64,000 nucleotides of DNA. Source: Pseudomonas entomophila. Its GTDB lineage: Bacteria; Pseudomonadota; Gammaproteobacteria; Pseudomonadales; Pseudomonadaceae. The stretch spans positions 62,001 through 126,000 of the forward strand of contig NZ_JAAMQJ010000005.1 in NCBI RefSeq assembly GCF_013523125.1, read 5' to 3'. Shown here one piece after another: positions 1-10,087 of the stretch. The notes beneath the pieces were generated by a model. The model did no database searches, was not told where the DNA came from, and saw nothing but the letters and a program-made list of their open reading frames with translations. The translations under genes and the position numbers were made by a program. Positions within the stretch are counted from its first letter, which is position 1, and every line of letters begins with the position of its first letter.

Positions 1-113
1 GCGTCGGCCAGCGCACCAACATCCTGTTCAACGGGGTGAAGGCCAACCAGCCGGTCGCCCCAGGCAAGTTCCAGTTCAAGATCCCGGCTGGTGCTGACGT
101 GATCCAGGAATAG
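1..113 (+). CDS. lolA: Outer-membrane lipoprotein carrier protein LolA, C-terminal end (partial)
   Basis: Only the last 36 codons are inside the window, read in the frame starting at base 3 and ending with TAG at 111-113. The peptide ends in the LolA-type tail ...[14 protein letters not shown]. LolA is the periplasmic chaperone that carries lipoproteins from the LolCDE complex to LolB. Placement directly before rarA, 17 bases away, matches the ftsK-lolA-rarA-crcB-serS order known in Pseudomonas. The assignment rests on this short tail plus gene order. Confidence 0.8.
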   Translation, partial: VGQRTNILFNGVKANQPVAPGKFQFKIPAGADVIQE

Positions 114-130
114 AGGCTGTCGTCACCCGT

Positions 131-1456
131 ATGGACCTGTTTCGAAGCGAACCCGTCGCCCAGCCCCTGGCCGCCCGCCTGCGGCCTTCCAACCTGGACG
201 AGTACGTCGGCCAGGAGCACCTGCTGGCCCGTGGCAAGCCCCTGCGCGAGGCCCTGGAACAGGGTGCCCTCCATTCGATGATCTTCTGGGGCCCGCCCGG
301 GGTGGGCAAGACCACCCTGGCGCGGCTGCTGGCGCAGTTCTGCGACGCGCACTTCGAAACGGTGTCGGCGGTGCTGGCCGGCGTCAAGGAAATCCGCCAG
401 GCGGTGGAGGTGGCGCGGCAGCAGGCCGGGCAGTATGGGCGGCGCACCATCCTGTTCGTCGATGAGGTCCACCGCTTCAACAAGTCGCAGCAAGATGCCT
501 TCCTGCCGTACGTAGAAGATGGCACCTTGCTGTTCATCGGTGCGACCACCGAGAACCCCTCCTTCGAGCTCAACAACGCGCTGCTGTCGCGGGCGCGGGT
601 GTATGTGCTCAAGAGCCTGGACGAGGCGGCCCTGCGCAAGCTGGTCGACCGTGCCCTCAGCGAGGAACGTGGCCTGGGCAGTCGCCGCCTGACGGTCGGC
701 GATGACGCCTTCAAGATGCTGGTGGCCGCGGCCGATGGCGACGGTAGGCGCATGCTGAACTTCCTCGAAAACGCTTCGGACCTGGCCGAGGACGGCGGCG
801 ACATCGGCGTCGAGCTGTTGCAGAGCCTGCTGGGTGACAGCCGCCGTCGCTTCGACAAGGGTGGCGAGGCCTTCTACGACCAGATTTCCGCGCTGCACAA
901 GTCCGTGCGCGGTTCCAACCCGGATGCAGCGTTGTACTGGTACGCCCGTATGCTCGACGGCGGTTGCGACCCCCTGTACATCGCCCGGCGCGTGGTGCGC
1001 ATGGCCAGTGAGGACATCGGCAACGCCGACCCGCGTGCGCTGAACCTGTGCCTGGCCGCCTGGGACGTGCAGGAGCGCCTGGGCAGCCCCGAGGGCGAGC
1101 TGGCGGTGGCCCAGGCCATCACCTACCTGGCCTGCGCGCCGAAGAGCAACGCCGTGTACATGGGCTTCAAGCGCGCCATGCGCGAGGCGGCTGAGCACGG
1201 CTCGCTCGACGTGCCGCTGCACCTGCGCAACGCGCCGACCAAGCTGATGAAGCAATTGGGCTACGGCGACGACTACCGCTACGCCCACGACGAACCCGAA
1301 GGTTATGCGGCAGGCGAAGACTACTTCCCCGAGGCCCTCGCGCCTCGCGCCTACTACCAACCCGTGCCGCGCGGTCTCGAACTGAAGATCGGCGAGAAGC
1401 TTCGACACCTGGCCGAGCTCGATCGGCACAGTCCCGTACGCCGGAGGCCCACATGA
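131..1456 (+). CDS. rarA: Replication-associated recombination protein A (AAA+ ATPase)
   Basis: 441 residues, normal for RarA/MgsA, the bacterial relative of Mgs1/WRNIP1, which acts at stalled replication forks with SSB. Walker A GPPGVGKT is at about residues 54-61 and Walker B FVDEVH at about 109-114. Sensor and lid motifs ([18 protein letters not shown]) follow. The C-terminal half contains the tetramerisation region ([17 protein letters not shown]). The ATG lies 17 bases after the lolA stop, and the stop overlaps the crcB start (ATGA), so the two are translationally coupled. Confidence 0.96.
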   Translation: MDLFRSEPVAQPLAARLRPSNLDEYVGQEHLLARGKPLREALEQGALHSMIFWGPPGVGKTTLARLLAQFCDAHFETVSAVLAGVKEIRQAVEVARQQAGQYGRRTILFVDEVHRFNKSQQDAFLPYVEDGTLLFIGATTENPSFELNNALLSRARVYVLKSLDEAALRKLVDRALSEERGLGSRRLTVGDDAFKMLVAAADGDGRRMLNFLENASDLAEDGGDIGVELLQSLLGDSRRRFDKGGEAFYDQISALHKSVRGSNPDAALYWYARMLDGGCDPLYIARRVVRMASEDIGNADPRALNLCLAAWDVQERLGSPEGELAVAQAITYLACAPKSNAVYMGFKRAMREAAEHGSLDVPLHLRNAPTKLMKQLGYGDDYRYAHDEPEGYAAGEDYFPEALAPRAYYQPVPRGLELKIGEKLRHLAELDRHSPVRRRPT

Positions 1457-1827
1457 TCGGCATGATCGCCTCGGTGAGCCTGGCCGGCATCGTCGGCACG
1501 CTGCTACGGTTCGCCCTGGGCAACTGGGTCGCTGCCCATCACCCTCGACACTACTACCTGGCCACGCTGGCCGTGAATCTGGTCGGCTGCCTGATCATCG
1601 GCGTCCTCTATGGCCTGTTCCTGACCCGCCCCAGCGTTCCGGCCGAAGTGCGTGTCGGTCTGCTGGTCGGCTTCGTTGGCGGCCTGACCACCTTTTCGTC
1701 GTTTTCCCTGGACACCATCCGCCTGCTCGAAAACGGGCAAGCGCCCCTGGCCTTCGGGTATGCTGCGGCGAGCGTCCTCGGCGGGCTGCTCGCCACCTGG
1801 GCGGGCCTGTCCCTGACCCGAATCTGA
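1453..1827 (+). CDS. crcB: Fluoride exporter CrcB/Fluc
   Basis: 124 residues and four hydrophobic segments, as in Fluc fluoride channels, which work as antiparallel dimers in the inner membrane. The signature [12 protein letters not shown] lies at about residues 73-84 and the conserved Asn-Leu-Val-Gly of helix 2 (VNLVG) at about 41-45. The start codon overlaps the rarA stop by four bases, so there is no leader that could hold a fluoride riboswitch. Expression here appears tied to the rarA transcript rather than to fluoride sensing. Confidence 0.95.
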   Translation: MIGMIASVSLAGIVGTLLRFALGNWVAAHHPRHYYLATLAVNLVGCLIIGVLYGLFLTRPSVPAEVRVGLLVGFVGGLTTFSSFSLDTIRLLENGQAPLAFGYAAASVLGGLLATWAGLSLTRI

Positions 1828-1844
1828 ACACCACACACCTATAA

Positions 1845-3137
<1,293 letters not shown>

Positions 3138-4529
3138 ATGGATTACCTGCCTCTGTTCCACAAGCTGCACGGCGCCCGGGTGCTGGTGGTCGGCGGTGGC
3201 GAGATCGCGCTGCGCAAGGCCCGCCTGCTGGCCGATGCCGGCGCGGCGCTGCGCGTGGTGGCGCCGGAGGTCGACGGGCAACTGGCGGCCATGGCGCGCG
3301 AAGGCGGCGGCGAAGTCCAGGTGCGCGGTTACCAGACCAGCGACCTGGACGGTTGCCGGCTGGTGATCGCCGCCACCGATGATCCGGGTCTCAACGCCCA
3401 GGTCTCGGCCGATGCCCAGCTGCGCAGCCTGCCAGTCAACGTGGTGGATGCGCCTGCTCTGTGCACGGTGATCTTCCCGGCCATCGTCGACCGCTCACCC
3501 TTGGTGGTGGCCGTCTCCAGCGGCGGCGATGCGCCCGTGCTGGCGCGGTTGATCAGGGCGCGGCTTGAAGCCTGGATCCCGGCGGCCTATGGCGAGCTGG
3601 CCGGCCTGGCCGCGCGTTTTCGCCATCAGGTCAAATCGCTGTACCCGGACGTCAACCAGCGTCGCGGTTTCTGGGAGGCTGTCTTCCAGGGGCCGATCGC
3701 CGAGCGCCAGTTGGCCGGCCAGGGGGGCGAGGCCGAGCGTCTGCTGCAGGCCATGGTCGATGGCGCGCCGATACAGCAGGGCGGTGAGGTCTACCTGGTC
3801 GGCGCCGGTCCTGGCGATCCCGACCTGCTGACGTTCCGTGCCCTGCGCCTGATGCAGCAGGCGGACGTGGTGCTCTACGACCGACTGGTGGCCCCGGCCA
3901 TCATCGACATGTGCCGCCGCGACGCCGAACGCATCTACGTGGGCAAGCGCCGTGCGGAGCACTCGGTGCCGCAGGAACAGATCAATCGGCTGCTGGTCGA
4001 GCTGGCCCGTCAGGGCAAGCGTGTGCTGCGGCTCAAGGGGGGGGATCCGTTCATCTTCGGCCGGGGTGGCGAGGAGATCGAGGAACTGGCCGAGGAGGGC
4101 ATCCCCTTCCAGGTGGTGCCGGGCATCACGGCGGCCAGTGGTTGCTCGTCCTACGCAGGGATTCCCCTCACCCACCGCGACCATGCTCAGTCGGTGCGCT
4201 TCATTACCGGTCACCTGAAGGACGGCAGCAGCAACCTGCCCTGGTCCGATCTGGTGGCGCCTGCACAGACCCTGGTGTTCTACATGGGCCTGGTGGGCTT
4301 GCCGACCATCTGTGCGGAGTTGATTCGCCATGGTCGTGCTGCCAGTACGCCTGCGGCCCTGGTCCAGCAGGGCACCACACGCAATCAACGGGTGTTCGTC
4401 GGCACCCTGGCCGACCTGCCCGACCTGGTCGCGCGTCACGAGGTGCACGCGCCGACCCTGGTCATCGTGGGTGAAGTGGTGCAGCTACGCGACAAGCTGG
4501 CCTGGTTCGAAGGCGCGCAGCACGACTGA
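3138..4529 (+). CDS. cysG: Siroheme synthase (dehydrogenase/ferrochelatase/SUMT trifunctional)
   Basis: 463 residues. The N-terminal Rossmann domain ([17 protein letters not shown], about residues 15-31) is the precorrin-2 dehydrogenase/ferrochelatase part. The C-terminal half is uroporphyrinogen III methyltransferase, with [16 protein letters not shown] and the [13 protein letters not shown] motif. It makes siroheme for sulfite and nitrite reductases. The ATG follows the serS TAA without a gap, with GAGGTC inside the end of serS as the likely ribosome-binding site. A strong hairpin follows 16 bases after the stop. Confidence 0.96.
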   Translation: MDYLPLFHKLHGARVLVVGGGEIALRKARLLADAGAALRVVAPEVDGQLAAMAREGGGEVQVRGYQTSDLDGCRLVIAATDDPGLNAQVSADAQLRSLPVNVVDAPALCTVIFPAIVDRSPLVVAVSSGGDAPVLARLIRARLEAWIPAAYGELAGLAARFRHQVKSLYPDVNQRRGFWEAVFQGPIAERQLAGQGGEAERLLQAMVDGAPIQQGGEVYLVGAGPGDPDLLTFRALRLMQQADVVLYDRLVAPAIIDMCRRDAERIYVGKRRAEHSVPQEQINRLLVELARQGKRVLRLKGGDPFIFGRGGEEIEELAEEGIPFQVVPGITAASGCSSYAGIPLTHRDHAQSVRFITGHLKDGSSNLPWSDLVAPAQTLVFYMGLVGLPTICAELIRHGRAASTPAALVQQGTTRNQRVFVGTLADLPDLVARHEVHAPTLVIVGEVVQLRDKLAWFEGAQHD

Positions 4530-4544
4530 GCCCTCCGACAGGTA

Positions 4545-4583
4545 ACAACGCCGCGATACCCTGGCAGGGTGTCGCGGCGTTGT
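4545..4583. terminator. Bidirectional hairpin between cysG and the hydroquinone reductase gene
   Basis: A 16-bp stem (ACAACGCCGCGATACC with its complement; a single G-T wobble) and a 7-base loop sit between convergent genes. A short A/T flank is present on either side, so it could end transcripts from both directions. There is no long T-run, so its strength is inferred from the stem. Confidence 0.75.
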
Positions 4584-4587
4584 CATG

Positions 4588-5556
4588 TCAGGCCTGAGTA
4601 CGGCGCCAGATGCCCTGGCCGGGCAGGCGTTCGCGGTCGTGAGGGCGCTCGAAGTCCAGGTGCGGCCCCTTGGGCACGATACCGGTCGGGTTGATGGTGG
4701 GGTGGCTTCGATAGTAATGATGCTGGATGTGCCACAGGTCCACGGTCGCTGCCACGCCGGGCCACTGGTACAGCTCGCGCAGCCAGTTGGACAGGTTCGG
4801 GGAGTCCACCATACGGCGCAGGTTGCACTTGAAGTGGCCATGGTAGACGGCATCGAACCGTACCAGCGTGGTGAACAGACGAATGTCGGCTTCGGTGAGA
4901 TAGGCCCCAGCCAGGTAGCGCTGTTGCTCGAGCAACTGCTCCAGCTGATCGAGTTCGGCGAACAGGGCATCGAAGGCTTCTTCGTAGGCCTGCTGCGTGG
5001 TGGCGAAACCGGCGCGGTAGACGCCATTGTTGACGGCTGGGTAGATGCGCGCATTCAGGCCGTCGATGGTCGATTGCAGTGCCGCAGGATACAGGTCCAG
5101 ATCATTGCCCGTCAGCGTGTCGAAGGCGTGGTTGAAAAGTCGCACGATGTCCGCCGACTCGTTATTGACGATGCGTTGCGCCTGTCGGTCCCAGAGCACC
5201 GGCACGGTCACGCGTCCGGTATAACGAGGGTCGTCCTGGGTATAGCGCTCATACAGGTACTGCAGGCCGTCGAGGGCATCGCCCGTGGACCCGTGATCAC
5301 GGTCGAACGTCCAGCCTCGCTCGCCCATCAGCCAACTGACCACCGAGACGCCGATGATCGGCTCCAGTCCTTTCAGGCTGCGCAGGATGAGGGCCCGGTG
5401 CGCCCACGGGCAGGCCAGCGACACGTACAGGTGGTAGCGTCCTGCTTCGGCGCTCAGCGAGGTGTCGCGGCGCTGCGCTTCCTCACGCTTGAAAGCACCG
5501 TCCTTGCCATTTTCGTACCACTGGTCATGCCACTGACCGTCGATCAACAGACCCAT
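4588..5556 (-). CDS. yqjG: Glutathionyl-hydroquinone reductase (YqjG/Xi-class GST)
   Basis: 322 residues, matching Xi-class glutathione transferases that reduce glutathionyl-hydroquinones with glutathione. The catalytic CPWAHR motif puts the active Cys at residue 49. The N-terminal thioredoxin fold is followed by the all-helical GST domain with the family motif YLTEADIRLFTTLVRFD. AAGGAG lies eight bases before the ATG at 5556. It is transcribed alone, opposite to cysG. A general stress/quinone detoxification role is known for the family; the natural substrate here is unknown. Confidence 0.9.
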   Translation of the reverse strand: MGLLIDGQWHDQWYENGKDGAFKREEAQRRDTSLSAEAGRYHLYVSLACPWAHRALILRSLKGLEPIIGVSVVSWLMGERGWTFDRDHGSTGDALDGLQYLYERYTQDDPRYTGRVTVPVLWDRQAQRIVNNESADIVRLFNHAFDTLTGNDLDLYPAALQSTIDGLNARIYPAVNNGVYRAGFATTQQAYEEAFDALFAELDQLEQLLEQQRYLAGAYLTEADIRLFTTLVRFDAVYHGHFKCNLRRMVDSPNLSNWLRELYQWPGVAATVDLWHIQHHYYRSHPTINPTGIVPKGPHLDFERPHDRERLPGQGIWRRTQA

Positions 5557-5637
5557 GTTCAGGCTCCTTCGTCAGGCTCGTTCAGCTTGGAGCCTGACGC
5601 AGGGGCGGTCGTTCGCCGGTGGCCGACGGTCTGTCGC

Positions 5638-6639
5638 TCAGGCCGTTGCCGTGCGGGCGTCCCAATACTGGCGAGCCTGTGCGAAGGCTGCATCCTGGGG
5701 CTGGCCGAGACCACGCAGTGCCAAGGCCATGGTGGCGATCACGGCCAGTTCGCCATAGCTGTCCGACTGCTCGCCGCGCCAGACCGCCAGCAGCAGGCTC
5801 GGGTCGAGGACGGCCGGTTTGACGTGACGTTGCGCGCTCAAGGCGGGCCATTCGTCATCCCACGCCTGGCCGTCGGTCGTGCCATACAGGTGGCTGACGA
5901 CGTCCGGGTTGATCTCGATCTCGCCGCCGTCACCCTTGACCACGATGGCATGGTCGCCCAGCAGTCGGCTGGCTTCGCGGTGCACCGCCTGGTAGCCCGG
6001 GTGGAAGATGCTTTGCAGGGCGCACCGGGCCTTCAAGGGGTTCAGTACACGGGCCAGCGAGTGGATCGGCGAGCGCAGGCCGAGTACGTTGCGCAGGTCG
6101 ATCAGGTACTGCAGACGTGGCGCCCAGTCCTGCAGCGGGTGGAAGGCCAGGCCGTGCTCATCGAGCGCCGCCCCCACTGCCGCCCAGTCCCGGCACAGCG
6201 GAATCTGCAGCAGGTCGAGCAGTTGCTCGGTGTACAGGCGGCCTGCAGTGTGGGCACCCGCACCATGCATGAAGATGCGCACGCCGTTGGCGGCCAGGCA
6301 CTTGGCCGCCAGCAGGTACCACGGCAGGTGACGGCGCTTGCCGGCGTAGCTGGGCCAGTCCAGGTCCACGGCCAAGGCAGGGGCCGTCAGCGCCTTGCGG
6401 ACCGCCTCGGTGAAGCCCGCCAGCTCTTCGGGCGTTTCTTCCTTGTGCCGCAGCAGCATCAGAAAGGCGCCCAGTTGCGCCTCCTCGACGTCGCCGCTCA
6501 GGATCATGGCCATGGCCTGGCGTGCTTCTTCACGCGAGAGCCCACGGGCACCGCGCTTGCCTTTGCCCAGAATTCGCACGAAAGTCGCGAAGGGATGTTC
6601 CTCGGGGGTCTCGAGGAGCAGGGGAACGTTCGAAGTCAT
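5638..6639 (-). CDS. ybiB: YbiB/TrpD2-like nucleic-acid-binding glycosyltransferase-fold protein
   Basis: 333 residues from the ATG at 6639, which overlaps the tusE stop (ATGA). A TTG two codons upstream is possible but less likely. The fold is that of anthranilate phosphoribosyltransferase, but the family (YbiB/TrpD2) binds nucleic acid and has no proven enzymatic activity. Visible features are an N-terminal helical region with LSREEARQAMAMILSG and a phosphoribosyltransferase-like core (MHGAGAHTAGRLYTEQLLD). Its coupling to tusDCBE suggests a link to tRNA modification; that is inference. Confidence 0.8.
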   Translation of the reverse strand: MTSNVPLLLETPEEHPFATFVRILGKGKRGARGLSREEARQAMAMILSGDVEEAQLGAFLMLLRHKEETPEELAGFTEAVRKALTAPALAVDLDWPSYAGKRRHLPWYLLAAKCLAANGVRIFMHGAGAHTAGRLYTEQLLDLLQIPLCRDWAAVGAALDEHGLAFHPLQDWAPRLQYLIDLRNVLGLRSPIHSLARVLNPLKARCALQSIFHPGYQAVHREASRLLGDHAIVVKGDGGEIEINPDVVSHLYGTTDGQAWDDEWPALSAQRHVKPAVLDPSLLLAVWRGEQSDSYGELAVIATMALALRGLGQPQDAAFAQARQYWDARTATA

Positions 6640-6971
6640 ATGCAATTGGTCGGCTTGGGCAGGCCTGCCAGCTTGGCGGCCAGTTTGGCGGGAGTGCCGT
6701 TGAACAGGCGATTGAGGTAAGCGCTATTGCCTTTGTCGGCGCCAAGGTTCAGCGCCACGTACTTGACCAGGGGTCGGGTAGCCGGTGACAGCGCATACTG
6801 CTCGTGGAAGCGGCGCAGTAGTACGAGGATCTCCCAATGTTCGGGCGTCAGCGGTATGCCTTCGTTCAGCGCCAGCGCCTCGGCCACTTCACGTGACCAA
6901 TCCTGCAGGTCGGCCAGGAAACCGTCCTGATCCAGGGGCACCTGGCGATCGTTCAGCGTCAGTGTGTTCAT
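6636..6971 (-). CDS. tusE: Sulfurtransferase TusE (DsrC/TusE family)
   Basis: 111 residues ending ...KPTNCI, with the persulfide-carrying Cys at the penultimate position (residue 110), as required in TusE. TusE accepts sulfur from TusBCD and hands it to MnmA for 2-thiouridine at the wobble position of Lys, Glu and Gln tRNAs. DsrC-type features such as WSREVAEALA and LTPEHWEILVLLRRF are present. The start overlaps the tusB stop by four bases, and the stop overlaps ybiB. Confidence 0.94.
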   Translation of the reverse strand: MNTLTLNDRQVPLDQDGFLADLQDWSREVAEALALNEGIPLTPEHWEILVLLRRFHEQYALSPATRPLVKYVALNLGADKGNSAYLNRLFNGTPAKLAAKLAGLPKPTNCI

Positions 6972-7267
6972 AGCCAGGTGTTGACCTTGTCATGGCGCAG
7001 GGTGAGGTCGACGAAGCCAGGGTAATCGACACGCTCGGCCAGCTCGCCTGCCAGGTCACGCGCCTCCAGATCTTCGGCCAAGGCGAACAGTCGCCCCTGC
7101 AACCCGGCCTCGCGCAACTGAGCCTGAGGCGCAGTGCCGTGGCGCAGGGCCTGGACCGCCTCGCCGCACAGCAACAGGCTGTCATCGGCGCCCAGCAGGC
7201 GCAGGCAACTGGACAGACGCTCATCGCCGAACGGCGAATGGGCGATCACATGCAATGTGGTGCTCAT
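6968..7267 (-). CDS. tusB: Sulfur relay protein TusB (DsrH family)
   Basis: 99 residues, the usual TusB size, starting MSTTLHVIAHSPF. It is a structural subunit of the TusBCD hexamer in the 2-thiouridine sulfur relay. The C-terminal ...DKVNTWL tail is family-like. The start overlaps the tusC stop (ATGA) and the stop overlaps tusE. Sequence conservation in this subunit is low, so operon position carries much of the call. Confidence 0.9.
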   Translation of the reverse strand: MSTTLHVIAHSPFGDERLSSCLRLLGADDSLLLCGEAVQALRHGTAPQAQLREAGLQGRLFALAEDLEARDLAGELAERVDYPGFVDLTLRHDKVNTWL

Positions 7268-7623
7268 AGGGTCATCACCTGGTCGAAGCGGGCAAGCAGG
7301 GCGCGCAGCCCCCGTTCATCGAGCGTCTCGACCGGCAGGGCCAAGGTCGCGTCGGCCAGGCCACGGCTGTCGAGGCTGGCAGCGCAGGCGTACAGTTGCT
7401 CGACACCAAACAGCGGCAGCGCCTGCAGGTTGGCGGCCAGGCTCTTCTGCTCCAGGTGCGCGGGCCGTTGCCGGTCGAGCAGTTGGAAGACGCCATCGTC
7501 CAGAAAGAGCAGGCCCAGCGGCAGATCGAAGGCGCCGCCCGCCAGCGCGATGTCCAGCGCTTCGCGTGCGCCGAGGCCCGTTCCAGGTGTCTGGCGGCTG
7601 ATGATCAGCAGGGATCGGCTCAT
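7264..7623 (-). CDS. tusC: Sulfur relay protein TusC (DsrF family)
   Basis: 119 residues from the ATG at 7623 (MSRSLLIISRQTP). The open frame runs further upstream, but that part lies inside tusD. TusC is the second subunit of TusBCD. The LFLDDGVFQLL segment is typical of DsrEFH folds. One base separates it from the tusD stop, and its own stop overlaps tusB, so the whole cluster is read as one message. Confidence 0.9.
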   Translation of the reverse strand: MSRSLLIISRQTPGTGLGAREALDIALAGGAFDLPLGLLFLDDGVFQLLDRQRPAHLEQKSLAANLQALPLFGVEQLYACAASLDSRGLADATLALPVETLDERGLRALLARFDQVMTL

Positions 7624-7624
7624 G

Positions 7625-8017
7625 TCAGTCGCCTCCGAAGCAGACCAGCCGGTCGGCCGATTGTGCCGCTTCGTGCAGCTGGCCCAGGCCCGACAGCACC
7701 CAGGGTGCAGGCAGGTTGGCAGCGTCACGCTGGTAACGGCTGGCTTCCGAGGCGTCGAGTACGCCCCGGCGCAAGGCCGCGGCGATGCAGACCACCGCAT
7801 CGAGTCGATGCGCGGTGATGAACTGGCGCCACTGGGCGGCGATGTCGCATTCGTCCTGCGGCGCGACGATGTTGCCCGAGGCGCTGTGGACACCGTCCTG
7901 GTAGAAGAACAAGCGCTCGATCTGATGCCCGCCGGCCAGGAGCGCGTCGGCGAAGCGCAGGGCACGGCGCGAGGAGGGCGCATGGGCGGGGGAAAAAACC
8001 GCGATGGCGAATCTCAT
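7625..8017 (-). CDS. tusD: Sulfur relay protein TusD (DsrE family)
   Basis: 130 residues from the ATG at 8017 (MRFAIAVFSPAHA). The candidate catalytic Cys is in VVCIAAALRRGV, corresponding to the sulfur-accepting Cys78 of E. coli TusD. It receives persulfide sulfur from TusA and passes it to TusE. It is the first gene of tusD-C-B-E-ybiB. Upstream open frame (to 8092) exists, but the ATG at 8017 gives the family length. Confidence 0.92.
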   Translation of the reverse strand: MRFAIAVFSPAHAPSSRRALRFADALLAGGHQIERLFFYQDGVHSASGNIVAPQDECDIAAQWRQFITAHRLDAVVCIAAALRRGVLDASEASRYQRDAANLPAPWVLSGLGQLHEAAQSADRLVCFGGD

Positions 8018-8152
8018 GGAAGGCTCTGTCTGGTAACTGCTGCCATGATAAAGCAAAACCTGGCGTACCGTACTTTTACGCGTCCCCTGCATCCTGGCGA
8101 CGCGGCGCCAGGTGCATCGGGTCAGCGACAGGCCGTCGCTGTGACGCGCGGA

Positions 8153-8302
8153 TCATGCCTGCGCCGAATATTCGACCATGCAGATCCAACGGTTGTTGTG
8201 CCGGTAGGGCGCACGGGTGAAGTGGATGTCCGAGACCAGCGTCAAGCCGCGTTCCTGAAGGGCCTCGGTCAGTTGTACGAGTGTCTCTGCTTCGATGGTC
8301 AT
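8153..8302 (-). CDS. Small conserved-looking protein of 49 residues, unknown function
   Basis: The reading frame ATG (8302) to TGA (8153) has a good ribosome-binding site (GAGGT, nine bases upstream). It encodes a compact protein beginning MTIEAETLVQLTEALQERG and ending RWICMVEYSAQA. Third-codon positions are mostly G/C, as in neighbouring genes, which supports coding. It lies 135 bases upstream of tusD on the same strand, so it might share that transcript. No family is recognised. It is soluble in composition, with one Cys. Confidence 0.6.
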   Translation of the reverse strand: MTIEAETLVQLTEALQERGLTLVSDIHFTRAPYRHNNRWICMVEYSAQA

Positions 8303-8479
8303 GGCTGTTACCTCGTCAGATTGACTGCGTTCATGATTCTTGACTGAGGCGCCACGAGCAGGATTCAGTTTTTTTGGAGCAGTTCGTCGGGTACGAAATA
8401 ATCGCTACCGCAGGTCATTCGCGCTGAACTTCAGGCCCCGATGGGCAGTGTCATCTGCCCGGTTCGAAGGAGGCTGGTC

Positions 8480-9007
8480 TCAGGCCGGCTGGGTCTCGGA
8501 AGGCACTGGCAGGCTGGTCAGGTTGGCGAAGAAGATGCATCCGATCAGACGCGCGAACAGGTCCAGCGTCTCGGCCAGGTCCGGGTTGTCGAAAAGCGTG
8601 GGCTTGGAGTCCAGCGCACAGAGCGCACCATACAAGCGGCCATCGGGCATGAAGATCGGCACGCCGGCGTAGCTTTCCAGGTCGAAGCGCTTGACCACCG
8701 GCCGGGTGGCGAAACGTTCGTCCGCGCTGATCTTGGGCACCAGCAATGCTCGCGGATCGCGCTTGAATTCGCTGCACAGCGTGACTTCCAGCGGTTCACA
8801 GTCGCCTTCCTCGATCCCCAGTTCACCCACGTCATGCACCATGCAGGTGATCCACTCGGTGTCGGTGAACTTGGCGATCCCGGCGAAGCGCATGCCGGTC
8901 AACCGGGTGACCAGCCGCAGGATGCTGGTCGTCGCCTCGATCTCGGCGATCGCCGAGCGCTCTTCGGGGGACAGGTAGTCATGAGGCTGCAGGTGTGAAG
9001 AAGGCAT
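8480..9007 (-). CDS. GAF-domain protein, probable sensor/signalling protein
   Basis: 175 residues from the ATG at 9007 (MPSSHLQPHDYLSPEERSAI). Nearly the whole chain is one GAF domain: ILRLVTRLTGMRFAGIAKFTDTEWITCMVHD, followed by the typical end YAGVPIFMPDGRLYGALCALD. No output domain is attached, so it may bind a small molecule or redox cofactor and act through a partner, or be a stand-alone free-methionine-sulfoxide-reductase-like enzyme. The C-terminal helix has no kinase motifs. It stands alone on the minus strand. Confidence 0.8.
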   Translation of the reverse strand: MPSSHLQPHDYLSPEERSAIAEIEATTSILRLVTRLTGMRFAGIAKFTDTEWITCMVHDVGELGIEEGDCEPLEVTLCSEFKRDPRALLVPKISADERFATRPVVKRFDLESYAGVPIFMPDGRLYGALCALDSKPTLFDNPDLAETLDLFARLIGCIFFANLTSLPVPSETQPA

Positions 9008-9345
9008 TGAAGGAAGCTCCGGAATCTGGTCGGCTGACGTATCCGTCAGCGATCTATGCAACGTGAGGCATTGGTATTTCCACCGCAAGCGGCGCGCGGT
9101 CCAGCGATCGGACAATAGTCGCCGATCAGGGTTCGCGCGCCAAGGGCTGGCCCGTTTCGGGCGACTGCTGACAAGGGCTCGTAGAGGAGAGGGCGCCCGC
9201 CAGCATCACCAACGGCACTAAGGCGATCCAGTGAGTTTATTCCACCATAGGACGCCTGGTGGCCTGGCCGAACCGTGGCAGTGACTGATCGGCATGTCAA
9301 TGCAGTCGATCGCGTAGGCGACGGCGCCGCAGGCACAGCTTCCGT
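9008..9345. other. Non-coding stretch, no recognised element
   Basis: About 340 bases between two minus-strand genes. A 96-codon minus-strand frame covers most of it but has no ribosome-binding site and an implausible composition. I see no hairpin with a T-run, tRNA or repeat here. Confidence 0.4.
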
Positions 9346-9672
9346 TCATGGCTCAGGCCTGTGCAGGGGGGGCGAGGGCGTCACGCCGTGTGAAGCCGGC
9401 TGGACCTCAGGGTGAGACTGCGAGGCTCGAAGCGCTGCGAGGTGCGTGCGGCCTGCCTCCGTGATGGCGTTTTCCCCCTCGTCCGCGATGCGGTAACGAC
9501 CCGACGGCAGTTTCGAGATCGAGAACCTCACCCATTCGCTCCTGGAAAGCGCCTCGCCGACCTCGAAACTCATCGCACGCTCCAGCGCGGAAAATTTCGT
9601 TTCCCCGATCTTGTACCGCGCGAACGCGATCAATGCCGAATCGAGTGCGTCTTGGCCTACCACCGGTTGCAT
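9346..9672 (-). CDS. Hypothetical protein of 108 residues
   Basis: The start at 9672 (MQPVVGQDALDSALIAF) is fixed by a near-perfect AGGAGGT five bases upstream; frames extending further upstream are not needed. The protein is hydrophilic, with a central helical region (ALERAMSFEVGEALSRSEW) and RYRIADEGENAITEAGRTHLAALR, which resembles a small winged-helix or regulatory segment. The last 20 residues are Pro/His rich and look disordered. No family is recognised. It lies in an accessory-looking region. Confidence 0.6.
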   Translation of the reverse strand: MQPVVGQDALDSALIAFARYKIGETKFSALERAMSFEVGEALSRSEWVRFSISKLPSGRYRIADEGENAITEAGRTHLAALRASQSHPEVQPASHGVTPSPPLHRPEP

Positions 9673-9894
9673 GTTACCTCCTGGTCGCAATCGCCCGGTC
9701 CCTGGGCTGACGATGACGGGCCGGGCCGTTCGTTGAGGGGGCGACGCTACTACAAGCTGAGAGGCTTGGTTACTGGCTTTGCATCCAGGCTGGATGGGCG
9801 GGCAGGTGGTCTGTTACAGCCTGAAAGCGTTTTACCACCGCAAACATCGGCCTGTCGCTTGCTTCATTCATCGCATTGCCGCTCGCACTCACAT

Positions 9895-10074
9895 TCAGCG
9901 GTTCAGCAGCGGCCTATGAGTCATGCGTGCGATGGAGTATTCATCGGTAGTTTCTCTCTCCAGCCTGAAGAGAATGGCAGTCTTGTCTTCCCGCCTGACA
10001 ATGAAGTCGCGCTGAAGGTCGTGATGCGCCCAGAGGGCGGGACACTGCCTCGGCAGTTGACGTGCGCGTGTCAT
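9895..10074 (-). CDS. Doubtful 59-codon frame
   Basis: The minus-strand frame from the ATG at 10074 reads MTRARQLPRQCPALW and continues with a charged stretch (DFIVRREDKTAILFRLERE). The composition is protein-like, but no ribosome-binding site precedes it, and it lies directly downstream of the LysR gene on the same strand. It may be a short real gene or a remnant. The remaining bases between 9673 and 9894 show nothing recognisable. Confidence 0.25.
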   Translation of the reverse strand: MTRARQLPRQCPALWAHHDLQRDFIVRREDKTAILFRLERETTDEYSIARMTHRPLLNR

Positions 10075-10087
10075 GGGCCGAAGGTCT

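Noticed and set aside
1440..1453. Fluoride riboswitch before crcB
   Set aside because: crcB overlaps rarA, so no untranslated leader exists.
4585..6720. 711-codon plus-strand frame opposite the hydroquinone reductase and ybiB genes
   Set aside because: It is the antisense shadow of two well-recognised genes in GC-rich DNA; its composition (Gln, Val, Arg, His rich) is typical of such artefacts and it has no family features.
9046..9336. 96-codon minus-strand frame as a gene
   Set aside because: No ribosome-binding site, no recognisable features, and composition unlike neighbouring proteins.
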